Below, in pieces: positions 50,261 to 58,966 of a stretch of DNA of 64,000 nucleotides (the first letter of the stretch is position 1; every line of letters starts with the position of its first letter). The DNA comes from Streptomyces sp. S4.7. GTDB taxonomy: Bacteria > Actinomycetota > Actinomycetes > Streptomycetales > Streptomycetaceae. The notes beneath the pieces are model-generated. The model saw nothing but the letters and a program-made list of their open reading frames with translations. It made no database searches and was not told where the DNA came from. A program made the position numbers and the translations under genes. The stretch lies in NCBI RefSeq assembly GCF_010384365.1, contig NZ_CP048397.1:1302001-1366000 (forward strand), given 5' to 3'.

Positions 50261-51117
50261 GCAGGGGTACGGGCGACGGCGCGACGCCTCGGACCGGACC
50301 GGGGCCGGAGGGGCCGGTACCGATCCTGATGTACCACGCGCTCGCGCACTGGCCGGCCCCGTCGGTGCGCGCCCTGTCCGTGTCGCCGGAGGCGTTCGCC
50401 GAGCAGATGGCGCTCCTCGGCGACCGGGGTTTCACCCCACTGACGACGGCGGCGCTGGCCGCCGTCTGGCGGGGGCGGGGGCGGGGGCGGCTGCCGGACC
50501 GGCCGGTGCTGATCACGTTCGACGACGGGTACGAGGGCGTGCACCGCCACGCCCTGCCCGTGCTGGCCCGACACGGCTTCGCGGCCACCCTGTTCGTCTC
50601 CACGGGGTGGCTGCGCGGCCCGTACGACGGGGGCGGCGCCCCCGACACGATGCTCGACTGGGACCAGGTGCGCCAACTGGCCGCCGCCGGCGTGGAGATC
50701 GGCGGCCACAGTCACACCCATCCGCAGCTGGACCAGCTCGACGACCGGCGGCTGGGACACGAGGCGGCGCGCTGCCGGGAGATCGTCGCCGCCGAACTGG
50801 GCGCCGCGCCGGTCTCGTTCGCGTACCCGTACGGCTACTCCACCCGCCGCGTACGGCGCGCGGTCCGGGCCGCCGGGTTCGAGCAGGCGCTGGCCGTGGG
50901 CAACGCGCTCGCTCGCCGGGGCCAGGGCCCGTACGCACTGGAACGGGTCACCGTGCGGCGCTCCACGGAGATCGGGGAGTTCGCGCGGCTGGTCGACGGC
51001 CGGTCCGTCGGCCGTCTCTTCGCCGGCGACCGCGCGCTGACGAAGGCGTACGCGGTGGTCCGGGGGGCCCGGCGGGCGGGGCTCGTCCCCGGAGCACGCG
51101 GCCCGTCCGGCAACTGA
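50257..51117 (+). CDS. polysaccharide deacetylase (NodB-like)
   Basis: A 286-residue carbohydrate esterase family 4 protein. NodB motifs are TFDDGY (motif 1), GGHSHTHPQLDQL (HxxxH-type motif 2) and FAYPYGYSTRRVRRAV (motif 3). No signal peptide is evident, though an early segment (PVPILMYHALAHW) is typical of the intracellular-face or leaderless group. It likely removes N-acetyl groups from the glycan made by the two upstream glycosyltransferases. The ATG overlaps the preceding stop (ATGA). It is the last gene of the operon; a MITE-like repeat follows. Confidence 0.9.
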   Translation: MSRGTGDGATPRTGPGPEGPVPILMYHALAHWPAPSVRALSVSPEAFAEQMALLGDRGFTPLTTAALAAVWRGRGRGRLPDRPVLITFDDGYEGVHRHALPVLARHGFAATLFVSTGWLRGPYDGGGAPDTMLDWDQVRQLAAAGVEIGGHSHTHPQLDQLDDRRLGHEAARCREIVAAELGAAPVSFAYPYGYSTRRVRRAVRAAGFEQALAVGNALARRGQGPYALERVTVRRSTEIGEFARLVDGRSVGRLFAGDRALTKAYAVVRGARRAGLVPGARGPSGN

Positions 51118-51144
51118 GAACGGCCCCGCCACGGCGCCGGGCCC

Positions 51145-51330
51145 AGGTCCTGTCCGGCGGATCTTCGGAGATCAGCCCGGGCCCGCCGCGGAGCGGCTGG
51201 TGCCACGTGGTGCGGTGCACCGCAAGGCGGAGGATCGTGCTCGCACTGGACGTACCCGGACGAGTCCGACAACGTTGCGAGGTGCCGTGCCAGGCGTCCC
51301 GGGCCCCCGAAGATCCGCCGGACAGGACCT
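51145..51330 (-). mobile_element. MITE-like repeat, copy 2, with perfect 24-bp terminal inverted repeats
   Basis: The ends 51145-51168 and 51307-51330 are exact inverted complements, beginning AGGTCCTGTCCGGCGG. The 186-bp element has no coding capacity. Its interior matches copy 1 at 20.7 kb in reverse orientation, including GCGGTGCACCGCAAGGCGG (51212-51230) and AGGTGCCGTGCCAGGCGTC (51280-51298). It lies between the deacetylase operon and the AAA ATPase gene. Confidence 0.8.
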
Positions 51331-51373
51331 AAACGCCGTGCGTCATCCGGGCGCGTGCCGGATCATGGGCGCC

Positions 51374-52483
51374 ATGTCTGCCAAGCCTCAGGACGCCCTG
51401 CCGATTCGGCTCAATGTCGACGACAGCGACTCACCGTCGGATGTGGTCGACGCACTCTTCCTCGGCCGTTTCGCGACGGGCGAGCAGCCCCACTCGCACA
51501 GTTCGTCCATCGACCGCGTCAAGTCCGGTACCTCCCTGCTCCCGTCGGGAGCCACGGTGCTGCGCTCCGCCCGTGACGACGACCGCAGCGCCACTCTCGC
51601 CGAGGGCGACGGCTGGACGCTGCTCGTCTCCCGCTGGAACCGGGGCGCGGACGTCACGGTGACCGCGACCAGTGCCGAACTGGCCGAGAAGGTGCACGGC
51701 GAGGCGACCGCCGGCGCACAGGACGAGCCCGAACCGGTGCCCGAGAACGTGACCATGGGATTCTGGTACGACTCACCGCGCCGCGGCCCGCACCGGACGA
51801 CCCGCCAGATCGCGGCCGGAACCTGGGACGAGGTCAGGGTCAACTACACGGCGCCGGTGGCCGAAGCGATGGACCGGCTGATGAAGGTGACACCCCACGA
51901 CATCGCGGGCCGGCTGCTCCTGCTGCACGGCCCGCCGGGCACCGGGAAGACGTCGGCGCTGCGGACGCTGGCCCGGTCGTGGCGGGACTGGTGCCAGGTC
52001 GACTGCGTCCTGGACCCGGAGCGGCTGCTCAACGACGTCGGCTATCTGATGGACATCGCGATCGGCGAGGACGAGGGCTCGGCGAAGGGCCGCTGGCGGC
52101 TGCTGCTCCTGGAGGACTGCGACGAACTGATCCGCGGCGAGGCCAAACACACGGCGGGCCAAGCGCTGTCCCGGCTGCTGAACCTCACCGACGGGCTGCT
52201 CGGCCAGGGCAGGAGCGTCCTGGTGGGAGTGACGACCAACGAGGATCTGGAGCGCCTCCACCCGGCGGTCGTCAGGCCCGGCCGCTGTCTGGCCCGGATC
52301 GAGGTCGGCTCGCTGACCCGCCCGGAGGCGGAGAGCTGGCTGAGCCGGGAGGAGGGCGACTGGGAGGGGGCGGTGGGCCGCGAGGGGGCCACGCTGGCCG
52401 AGCTGTTCGCACTTCGCCGCGGCGGCGGCCCGACGTCGGTGCCGGGCCAGTCGAAGGGCGCGGACGCGGGTCTGTACCTGTAG
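51374..52483 (+). CDS. DUF5925/AAA-family ATPase
   Basis: A 369-residue protein. The N-terminal 150 residues (DUF5925-like) are beta-rich with many acidic and Ser residues. The AAA core has Walker A HGPPGTGKTSALR (about residue 186), Walker B RLLLLEDCDEL, sensor 1 VLVGVTTNEDL and an Arg-finger region HPAVVRPGRCLARI. It resembles a remodelling ATPase with an unknown client. An ATG three codons upstream is an alternative start. It stands alone, with the MITE-like element in its upstream region, which could affect its expression. Confidence 0.87.
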   Translation: MSAKPQDALPIRLNVDDSDSPSDVVDALFLGRFATGEQPHSHSSSIDRVKSGTSLLPSGATVLRSARDDDRSATLAEGDGWTLLVSRWNRGADVTVTATSAELAEKVHGEATAGAQDEPEPVPENVTMGFWYDSPRRGPHRTTRQIAAGTWDEVRVNYTAPVAEAMDRLMKVTPHDIAGRLLLLHGPPGTGKTSALRTLARSWRDWCQVDCVLDPERLLNDVGYLMDIAIGEDEGSAKGRWRLLLLEDCDELIRGEAKHTAGQALSRLLNLTDGLLGQGRSVLVGVTTNEDLERLHPAVVRPGRCLARIEVGSLTRPEAESWLSREEGDWEGAVGREGATLAELFALRRGGGPTSVPGQSKGADAGLYL

Positions 52484-52663
52484 ATCCCGGACACGGATTC
52501 CCCCGATCCCGGACCACCGATCCCATATGCCCCCTTTTTGGCGACACCTCCCTGTCAGAGCTGAGAAACAAGCCATGACTTCGGTCGAGCTGTTCGATTC
52601 GCTCGCCGATGTGCCGGCCGGGGTTCCGCGCATGATCCGGCCCGCTCGCCCTCGTCCCCGCGC

Positions 52664-53038
52664 TCAGCGCGAGTACGCCGCCCGTACCGCGTCCTCGGCC
52701 AGTGCCAGCGCGTCCGCGCGGGACAGGCCGAGTCGCCGCGCGTGCTCCGCGTACTCCTGGGCGGCGGCAGCCGCCTTGCGGTCTGCCGCGTCGCCCGCCG
52801 CCGCGACGAACGTGCCGTTGCGGCCGCGCGTCTCGATCACCCCGTCCGCCTCCAGGGCCCGGTACGCCTTGGCCACGGTGTTCGCCGCGAGGCCGAGTTC
52901 CTCGGCGAAGCCCCGCACCGTCGGGAGCTTGTGTCCCACGGGCAGCGCGCCCGAGCGCGCCAGTTCGGAGATCTGGGTGCGCAACTGCTCGTACGGAGCG
53001 GTCGTCGCGTCGCCGTCGATGGAGATCTTCAGGGTCAC
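52664..53038 (-). CDS. short GntR-family (YtrA-type) regulator
   Basis: A 124-residue regulator. The winged helix is APYEQLRTQISELARSGALPVGHKLPTVRGFAEELGLAANTVAKAYRALEADGVIETRGRNGTFV, followed by a short helical tail (YAEHARRLGLSRADALALAEDAVRAAYS) with no ligand domain. This is the YtrA subfamily pattern, often controlling ABC transporters. The GTG start at 53038 gives VTLKISIDGD. It is divergent from the GNAT gene, and no transporter is adjacent. Confidence 0.88.
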   Translation of the reverse strand: MTLKISIDGDATTAPYEQLRTQISELARSGALPVGHKLPTVRGFAEELGLAANTVAKAYRALEADGVIETRGRNGTFVAAAGDAADRKAAAAAQEYAEHARRLGLSRADALALAEDAVRAAYSR

Positions 53039-53134
53039 AGGCCCGATTGTCCCCCATCTCCCGCGCCGGCCACCGCGTTCCTGGACGGAAAATGGGAGGC
53101 GTCGCGGCGCCGGGCCCGCGTAGCGTGCCGATTC

Positions 53135-54055
53135 ATGAGTGTGATCGTTCGTGATTTCCGTCCGGCGGACGCCCCGGCAGTCGTCCGCGTCAGGCGCGCC
53201 ACCGTCCCGTACGCCGTGACGACCGAGGAGGCCCTGCACTTCACCGTGCGCAGCGCCAACCCGGCGTCGAAATACCGCATGCTGGTGGCCGAGGACGGCG
53301 GGGAGGTGATCGGCACCTCGCACGTCTCGCTCGCCTACGACAGCGAAGTGCCCGGTCAGGCCCGGGCCAACCCCCATGTGCACCCCGACCACACGGGCAG
53401 GGGCGCGGGCTCGGCGATCCTGCGGGCAGCCGAGGAGCATCTGGCCGCCGAGGGCGCCACCACCCTGCTCACCTGGGTGAACGACGAGCCCGCTTCCCTC
53501 GCCTTCGCCGCCCGCCGGGGCTACTCGCCGCTGCGTACCGCGCACTTCCAGCGGCTCGGCCTGACGGATGCCGCGCTGCCCGAGCCGCCGGAACTCCCCG
53601 CGGGCTGCGCGCTGGCGACAGCGGCGGACTTCGCCGACGACCCGCGGTCGGTGTTCGACTCCGACGCCGAGGCGACGTCGGACGAACCGGGTGACATCAG
53701 CACAAGCCTCGACGACTACGAGGACTGGCTGAACAACACCTGGCGGCACCCCTGTCTGGACCACCGCCTCAGCACCCTCGTGGTCGCCGACGGCAGGATC
53801 GTGGCCTTCACCCTGGTCCACACGGACGGTGACACGACCTATCTGTCGGCCATGACGGGCTCGCTGCGCGACTACCGCGGCCGGGGTCTGGCCAAGGCCG
53901 CCAAGGCGGACTCCCTGCGCCGCGCCCGAGCCGCCGGTTACACCGACGCGTTCACCAACAACGACTCGGGGAACGAGCCGATGCTCGCGGTCAACTCCCG
54001 GTTCGGCTACCGGATCTGTGCCTCGGAGGTACGCCATGTCCGCGAGCTCGTCTGA
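53135..54055 (+). CDS. double-domain GNAT acetyltransferase
   Basis: A 306-residue protein with two GNAT folds. The N-terminal one has VHPDHTGRGAGSAILRAAEEHL as its acetyl-CoA loop, and the C-terminal one has TGSLRDYRGRGLAKAAKADSLRRARAAGY. The second domain ends with the typical NNDSGNEPMLAVNSRFGYR. It resembles tandem GNATs such as mycothiol synthase in layout, but is not identified as MshD. The substrate is unknown. The last 20 nt overlap the DUF402 gene, so both are probably expressed together. Confidence 0.88.
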   Translation: MSVIVRDFRPADAPAVVRVRRATVPYAVTTEEALHFTVRSANPASKYRMLVAEDGGEVIGTSHVSLAYDSEVPGQARANPHVHPDHTGRGAGSAILRAAEEHLAAEGATTLLTWVNDEPASLAFAARRGYSPLRTAHFQRLGLTDAALPEPPELPAGCALATAADFADDPRSVFDSDAEATSDEPGDISTSLDDYEDWLNNTWRHPCLDHRLSTLVVADGRIVAFTLVHTDGDTTYLSAMTGSLRDYRGRGLAKAAKADSLRRARAAGYTDAFTNNDSGNEPMLAVNSRFGYRICASEVRHVRELV

Positions 54056-54584
54056 CGCGGTGCGGGCCCCCGGGGTCGAGGTGCAGGTGCATCTGGTGAA
54101 GGCGGGCCGTACGAAGATCCGCTATCCCGCCACCCTGATCACCGACGACGGCGCCAGGGTGGTGGTGCGCGCCCCGTGGGCGGCCGACTCCGTACGGGAC
54201 TTCGGCTTCGTACGCTTCGAGCCCGGCGACGTCTTCACGGAGCACTACTGGCGCGACCGTTGGTACGCGGTGAAGGAGGTCCGTGCGGGCGACGGCACGC
54301 TCAAGGGCTGGTACTGCGACGTGACGCGGCCGACGGTCGTGCGCGGCCTCGGGCCTGGTGAACTGCGGTACGAGCTGCTGGTCGAGGACCTGGATCTCGA
54401 TCTCTGGGCGTCGGCGGACGGCGGGACGGTCCTGCGTCTCGACGAGGACGAGTTCGAGGAGAGCGGCCTCGCCGACCGGGACCCGGTCGCGGCCGACGCG
54501 GCCCGCCGCGCGCTGGACGAGCTGGAACTCCTCGTACGCGACGGCGCGTTCACGAAGCTGTCGGACCGCCTTCCGGCGTCGTAG
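54036..54584 (+). CDS. DUF402-family protein
   Basis: A 182-residue protein with the DUF402 barrel: FVRFEPGDVFTEHYWRDRWYAVKEVRAGDGTLKGWYCDVTRPT, then ELLVEDLDLDLWASADGGTVLRLDEDEFEESGL. DUF402 proteins include metal-dependent nucleoside-diphosphate phosphatases and the fosfomycin-pathway FomD; the acidic cluster here could bind Mn2+ or Mg2+. GGAGG lies just before the ATG at 54036, inside the preceding gene. The 3' end overlaps the convergent methyltransferase-NUDIX gene by 35 nt. Confidence 0.87.
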   Translation: MSASSSDAVRAPGVEVQVHLVKAGRTKIRYPATLITDDGARVVVRAPWAADSVRDFGFVRFEPGDVFTEHYWRDRWYAVKEVRAGDGTLKGWYCDVTRPTVVRGLGPGELRYELLVEDLDLDLWASADGGTVLRLDEDEFEESGLADRDPVAADAARRALDELELLVRDGAFTKLSDRLPAS

Positions 54585-55686
54585 CGCCCGTGTCCGTCTT
54601 GGGCAGCAGTGTCGCGCGCGGTGTGCCGTCCGGGTCGTGGGCGATCGAGTCGGCGTCCTCGTGCCAGTGGATGACGAAGCGCTCCCCCGCCCGGTACGCC
54701 TCCAGGCCCGCGCGGCAGTAGGCGACGATGTCGTCGGGGAGCGCGGAGAGCGGGTGCCAGGAGAGACCCGAGCACTTGTCCGGCTCCCGGTTGTACGGCT
54801 CCCAGGGCGTGCGCCCCGCCTCCCACCGGGCCTCGAAGAACCAGCCCGTGCGCGGCCGGCCGCCGGGGCCGCGGTGGTGCATGACCAGGGCCGTACGCAG
54901 GTCGCCGGGGTCCAGTTCGGCGCCGATCTCCTCGGACGCCTCGCGGACCATCGCCGCGCGGACGTCCTCGCCGTCCTCGACGTGGCCCGCCGGGCTGTTC
55001 AGCAGGCCGTCCCCGTATCCCGTGCCGGAGCGGCGGGCGAGCAGCACCTCGTCGCTCCGGCGCAGGATCAGATGGACGTCGACCACTTCCGTGTGACGGC
55101 GGCGCTGCGCGGTGTGGGCGAGCAGCGCGTACCGCTCGTCGTCGACGGCGCGGCCCCAGAGGGCGGCGTCGGCCGACAGGTGTTCGTGCTGGACGCGCTC
55201 GACGAGCGGGGCGAGGGACATCGTGACGCGGGTCGCCGGCAGGCCGGCGCCGGACCAGACGCCTTCGATCAGTATCAGCCGCCCGCCGGGGCGCAGCAGG
55301 GACAGCCAGTGGTTCAGCGCCCGGTCCGGATCGGAGAGCAGCCACAGCACATGACGGGCCATGATCACGTCGAATGTGCGCTCCCCCACGGGGGGTCTCG
55401 CCGCGTCGCCGACCAGCACCTCCGTGTCCGTGCCCGACAGTTTGGCGCGGGCGAGTCCGACCATGCGCGGCGACAGGTCGACGGCGGTGACACGGTGGCC
55501 CGACTCGGTGGCGAGGAGGGCGAGACTGCCGGTGCCGCAGCCGAGATCGAGCACCCTGGACGGCTCGGGGGGCAGCCAGCCGGCGAGCTTGGCGGCCCAC
55601 GCCTTGCGTACGGTCGGATCGAGCAGCCCGTGGTCGGGCTCCTCGTCGAAGGAGTCTGCGGCGTCGTCCCAGTCGATCGGGGTCAT
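54550..55686 (-). CDS. methyltransferase-NUDIX fusion protein
   Basis: A 378-residue two-domain protein. Residues 1-190 are a class I SAM-dependent methyltransferase (VLDLGCGTGSLALLATESGHRVTAVDLSPRMV; FDVIMARHVLWLL). Residues about 200-345 are a NUDIX domain with a complete box (GHVEDGEDVRAAMVREASEEIGA), preceded by VVDVHLILRRSDEVLLARR. Fusion of the two implies methylation of, or action on, a phosphorylated or nucleotide-linked compound in successive steps; the substrate is unknown. The ATG at 55686 begins MTPIDWDDAADSFDEEP. The 3' end overlaps DUF402. Confidence 0.9.
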   Translation of the reverse strand: MTPIDWDDAADSFDEEPDHGLLDPTVRKAWAAKLAGWLPPEPSRVLDLGCGTGSLALLATESGHRVTAVDLSPRMVGLARAKLSGTDTEVLVGDAARPPVGERTFDVIMARHVLWLLSDPDRALNHWLSLLRPGGRLILIEGVWSGAGLPATRVTMSLAPLVERVQHEHLSADAALWGRAVDDERYALLAHTAQRRRHTEVVDVHLILRRSDEVLLARRSGTGYGDGLLNSPAGHVEDGEDVRAAMVREASEEIGAELDPGDLRTALVMHHRGPGGRPRTGWFFEARWEAGRTPWEPYNREPDKCSGLSWHPLSALPDDIVAYCRAGLEAYRAGERFVIHWHEDADSIAHDPDGTPRATLLPKTDTGATTPEGGPTAS

Positions 55687-55803
55687 GTCTCGATGGTCCC
55701 ATCCACGACCGACAGTCCGGACCGGCAGGCGCCGGGGCACGCGCGCACGGTCCGAACTGTCGGGCGGGTGGGGCCTGTTCGGGGCTCCCTTTCGGTCAGG
55801 GCG

Positions 55804-57309
55804 TCAGGCCGAGACCTCGGTGTCCTTCCGGCGGCCGAGCACGAGCCTGCGCACCAGCGGCCAGCAGACGATCAGTACGACGACGGCGTAGACGGTCACC
55901 GAGAACGGTGTGTTGACGAGGCCGGTGACACTTCCGTCGCTGATCTGGAGGGCCCTGCGCATCTGTTGTTCCGCGGCCGGGCCCAGGATGACGCCGATGA
56001 CGGCCGGCAGCACCGGCAGCCCGTAGCGCCGCATGCCGAACCCGATCAGACCGATGATCAGCAGGATCACCAGGTCCAGCGCCTCTCCGCCGACCGCGTA
56101 CGCGCCGACGGCCGCGAAGAAGAGGATGCCCGCGTACAGATAGGGGCGCGGGATGCGCAGCAGCTTCACCCACACCGGGGCGAGCGGCAGGTTCAGTGCC
56201 AGCAGCAGCACCATGCCGACGAACAACGAGGCGATCAGGCCCCATACCAGCTCCGACTCGCGCTCGAACAGCAGCGGTCCGGGCTGGATGCCGTACTGCT
56301 GGAACGCGGCCAGCATCACGGCGGCGACGGCGGTCGTCGGCAGCCCGAGCGTCAGCATCGACACGAGGGTGCCGGCGGCCGAGGCCGAGGCGGCCGACTC
56401 GGGTCCGGCGACGCCCTCGATGGCGCCCTTGCCGAACTGCTTCTTGTTCTTGGAGAGCCGCTTCTCCGTGACGTAGGACAGGAACGTCGGGATCTCCGCG
56501 CCACCGGCCGGGATCGCGCCGAACGGGAAGCCGATGAGCGGCCCGCGCAGCCACGGCTTCCAGGTGCGCCGTACGTCGTCCTTGCCCAGCCAGGGGCGGC
56601 CGACCGGGACCGGTTCGCCGGAGGAGCGCCGAAGGTGCGCGGCGACCCACAGGGCCTCGCCGATCGCGAAGAGACCGACCGCGACGATCACGACGTCGAT
56701 GCCGTCGGCGAGTTCGAGCGTGCCGAAGGTCAGGCGCTGCTGCCCGGTCATCTGGTCGAGGCCGACCAGGCCGATGGTGAGACCGATGAGCAGCGAGGCG
56801 AGTCCGCGGATACGGGACGAGCCGAGGACCGAGGTGACGGCGATGAACGCCAGCACCATGATGGCGAAGTAGTCGGGGGCGCCGATGTCGACGGCGAGTG
56901 AGGCGACGGTCGGGGCGAGGACGACCAGCAGGATGGTGCCGATCATGCCGCCTACGAAGTGACCGCCCGCCGCGGCGGCGAGCGCCTGCGCGCCGCGTCC
57001 CGCCTTGGCCATCGGATTGCCCTCGATGGCGGCGACCACCGCCGCGCTCTCACCGGGGGTGTTGAGCAGGATCGAGGTGGTGGAGCCGCCGAACATGGCG
57101 CCGTAGTAGATACCGGCGAACATGATGAACGCGCCGGTCGGCTCCAGACCGTAGGTGACGGGGAGCAGCAGGGCGACGGCCATGGCCGGGCCGATGCCGG
57201 GCAGGACGCCGATCGCGGTGCCGAGCAGTACGCCGACGGCGGCCCAGAGCAGGTTGATCGGCGTGAGCGCCGTTCCGAAGCCGTCGATCAGGGAGTTGAG
57301 GGAGTCCAT
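55804..57309 (-). CDS. tctA: tripartite tricarboxylate transporter large permease TctA
   Basis: A 501-residue membrane protein with about 12 helices and the TctA signatures: [58 protein letters not shown] near the N-terminus and [27 protein letters not shown] in the second half. It is the large channel subunit for secondary uptake of citrate-like acids. It is the last gene of tctC-tctB-tctA; 4 bp separate it from tctB. Confidence 0.95.
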   Translation of the reverse strand: MDSLNSLIDGFGTALTPINLLWAAVGVLLGTAIGVLPGIGPAMAVALLLPVTYGLEPTGAFIMFAGIYYGAMFGGSTTSILLNTPGESAAVVAAIEGNPMAKAGRGAQALAAAAGGHFVGGMIGTILLVVLAPTVASLAVDIGAPDYFAIMVLAFIAVTSVLGSSRIRGLASLLIGLTIGLVGLDQMTGQQRLTFGTLELADGIDVVIVAVGLFAIGEALWVAAHLRRSSGEPVPVGRPWLGKDDVRRTWKPWLRGPLIGFPFGAIPAGGAEIPTFLSYVTEKRLSKNKKQFGKGAIEGVAGPESAASASAAGTLVSMLTLGLPTTAVAAVMLAAFQQYGIQPGPLLFERESELVWGLIASLFVGMVLLLALNLPLAPVWVKLLRIPRPYLYAGILFFAAVGAYAVGGEALDLVILLIIGLIGFGMRRYGLPVLPAVIGVILGPAAEQQMRRALQISDGSVTGLVNTPFSVTVYAVVVLIVCWPLVRRLVLGRRKDTEVSA

Positions 57310-57313
57310 GGTT

Positions 57314-57853
57314 CTAGATCACTCCCATCAGCGGGCCACCGGGGAGGGGGACGCCGAGCAGGTTGTTGAAGAGGAAGTAGGTGACGAGGGAGAGGCCCGC
57401 GGCGATGAGCGGGTCGCGGTGGAAGTGGCGGCTGCCGAGCGCGTACGCGGAGCCCCAGAAGAGCAGCGCCCCGGATATCGGGAAGCCGAGGGGGCCGATG
57501 AGGACGGCGTTGCCGAGGAAGACTCCGGCGAGCAGCAGCACGGTGCGCCAGTCGCTGGGTTCGCTCAGGTCGATGTCCTCGCCGGTCTCGGACTCGCCCC
57601 GGCCGCCGCGCAGGACGTCGAGGCTGAGGAAGGCGGCGACGACGAGCAGACCGATGCCGACGACGATCGGGACGGTCTTGGGGCCGATCGGGCCGCGCTG
57701 GGTGATGTCGACGTCCATGGTGAGGGCGTCGGTGAGGACGAGGACCCCGAGGACGAGCAGCATGAGGCCGACGCCGAGTTCGGAGTGTTCGCGCAGCCAG
57801 CCGCGGGAGGCGGGGGCCTTCGCCTCGGGTGGGGTGTTCGGTTCGGTGGTCAC
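57314..57853 (-). CDS. tctB: tripartite tricarboxylate transporter small permease TctB
   Basis: A 179-residue membrane protein with four hydrophobic helices and an N-terminal cytoplasmic tail. It has the TctB pattern ([67 protein letters not shown], reading AYALGSRH here). It partners TctA. The GTG start overlaps the stop of the binding-protein gene (GTGA). Confidence 0.92.
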   Translation of the reverse strand: MTTEPNTPPEAKAPASRGWLREHSELGVGLMLLVLGVLVLTDALTMDVDITQRGPIGPKTVPIVVGIGLLVVAAFLSLDVLRGGRGESETGEDIDLSEPSDWRTVLLLAGVFLGNAVLIGPLGFPISGALLFWGSAYALGSRHFHRDPLIAAGLSLVTYFLFNNLLGVPLPGGPLMGVI

Positions 57854-58833
57854 AGCCCGAGCTCCTTCAGGACGGATTGCACGCGCTTGTCCTCGGCGGC
57901 GAGGAAGTCGCCGAATTTGTCACCGGTGAGGAAGGCGTCGTCCCAGCCGTTCTTCTTCAGCGATTCCTTCCACTGCGGTGAGGCGTGCAGCTTCTCGAAG
58001 AAGGCGATGAGCTTGTCGCGCTGGGCGTCGGAGATGCCGGGCGGCGCGACGACGCCGCGCCAGTTGGTGAAGTCGGTGTCCAGACCCGCCTCGCGCAGGG
58101 TGGGCGCGTCCATGCCGGGGGTCCGTTCGGGGCCGGTGACGGCGAGCAGCCGCAGTTCGCCCGCCTCGATCTGGTCGCGGTACTCACCGAGACCGGAGAC
58201 GCCGAAGGCGACCTTGTTGCCGAGGATGGAGGCGAGGAGTTCGCCACCGCCGTCGAAGGGGACGTAGTTGACGGTCTTCGGCGCGATTCCGGCGGCCCGC
58301 GCCATCAGCATGGGCGCGAGGTGGTCGGGTCCGCCGGGCGACGATCCGCCGCCGACGGGCAGTTCGGCCGGGTTCTTCTTCCATGCCTCGACGAGGTCGT
58401 TGATCGTCTTGTAGGGCGAGTCCTTGGCGACGACGACGATGTCGGTCTCCTCGCTGATGCGGGCGATCGGCGTCGTGTCGGCGAGGGTCTCGTGCGAGTT
58501 GTTGGTGCGTGCGGCGCCGACGACGCCGAGGCCCATGGAGACGACGAGCTTGCCGTTGCCGTGTTCGCTCACGGCGCGGGCGAGACCGACGGTGCCACCG
58601 GCCCCGGGCAGGTTGAAGACCTCGATGTTGTGGTTGAGCTCGGCGTCCTCGGCGTTCTTGGCCATGGTGCGGGCGGTGATGTCGTAGCCGCCGCCCGGGG
58701 TGTTGGGAACCATGAAACGCAGGCCGGGTATCTGTGTACCGGTGTCGCCACCACTGCCCGCGGAGAGCAGCGGCGGACCCACCAGCACCAGCAGCGCGGC
58801 CCCGAGGAGGGCGAGGGGAGTGCGGAATCGCAC
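57850..58833 (-). CDS. tctC: tricarboxylate-binding protein TctC
   Basis: A 327-residue extracytoplasmic binding protein of the Bug/TctC family. A signal peptide with hydrophobic core LLGAALLVLVGPPLLSAG has no lipobox Cys. The family motif for carboxylate binding, FMVPNTPGGGYDITARTMA, is followed by VFNLPGAGGTVGLARAV and the GGGSSPGGPDHLAPML region. It captures a di- or tricarboxylate for TctAB. It is the first gene of the operon, and upstream lies a 16-bp word shared with citMHS and a divergent response-regulator gene. Confidence 0.93.
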   Translation of the reverse strand: MRFRTPLALLGAALLVLVGPPLLSAGSGGDTGTQIPGLRFMVPNTPGGGYDITARTMAKNAEDAELNHNIEVFNLPGAGGTVGLARAVSEHGNGKLVVSMGLGVVGAARTNNSHETLADTTPIARISEETDIVVVAKDSPYKTINDLVEAWKKNPAELPVGGGSSPGGPDHLAPMLMARAAGIAPKTVNYVPFDGGGELLASILGNKVAFGVSGLGEYRDQIEAGELRLLAVTGPERTPGMDAPTLREAGLDTDFTNWRGVVAPPGISDAQRDKLIAFFEKLHASPQWKESLKKNGWDDAFLTGDKFGDFLAAEDKRVQSVLKELGL

Positions 58834-58892
58834 GTGTGCCGCCTTTCAGGGAAGCAAGTCGTAGGGCAGTGAGGTGGCCCACATGTTGCCTT

Positions 58893-58908
58893 CGCGTTAA
58901 GAAGCTGT
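58893..58908. promoter_or_regulatory. CitB-type operator candidate upstream of tctC
   Basis: CGCGTTAAGAAGCTGT matches the citMHS upstream word CGCGTTAACAAGATGT at 14 of 16 positions in the same orientation, 60-75 bp from the tctC start. It lies in the divergent region next to the response-regulator gene. Confidence 0.55.
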
Positions 58909-58966
58909 CTCTCTTCCGGAATCAACGGACGTTGTGGTCGTTGCGGTCGCGGCCTAGCGTGACGGC

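Noticed and set aside
52575..52670. Frame starting MTSVELFDSLADVPAGVPR after the AAA ATPase gene
   Set aside because: Its first 20 codons look gene-like, but it runs antisense through the GntR gene and turns into Arg/Ser/Ala-rich shadow sequence; at most a truncated relic.
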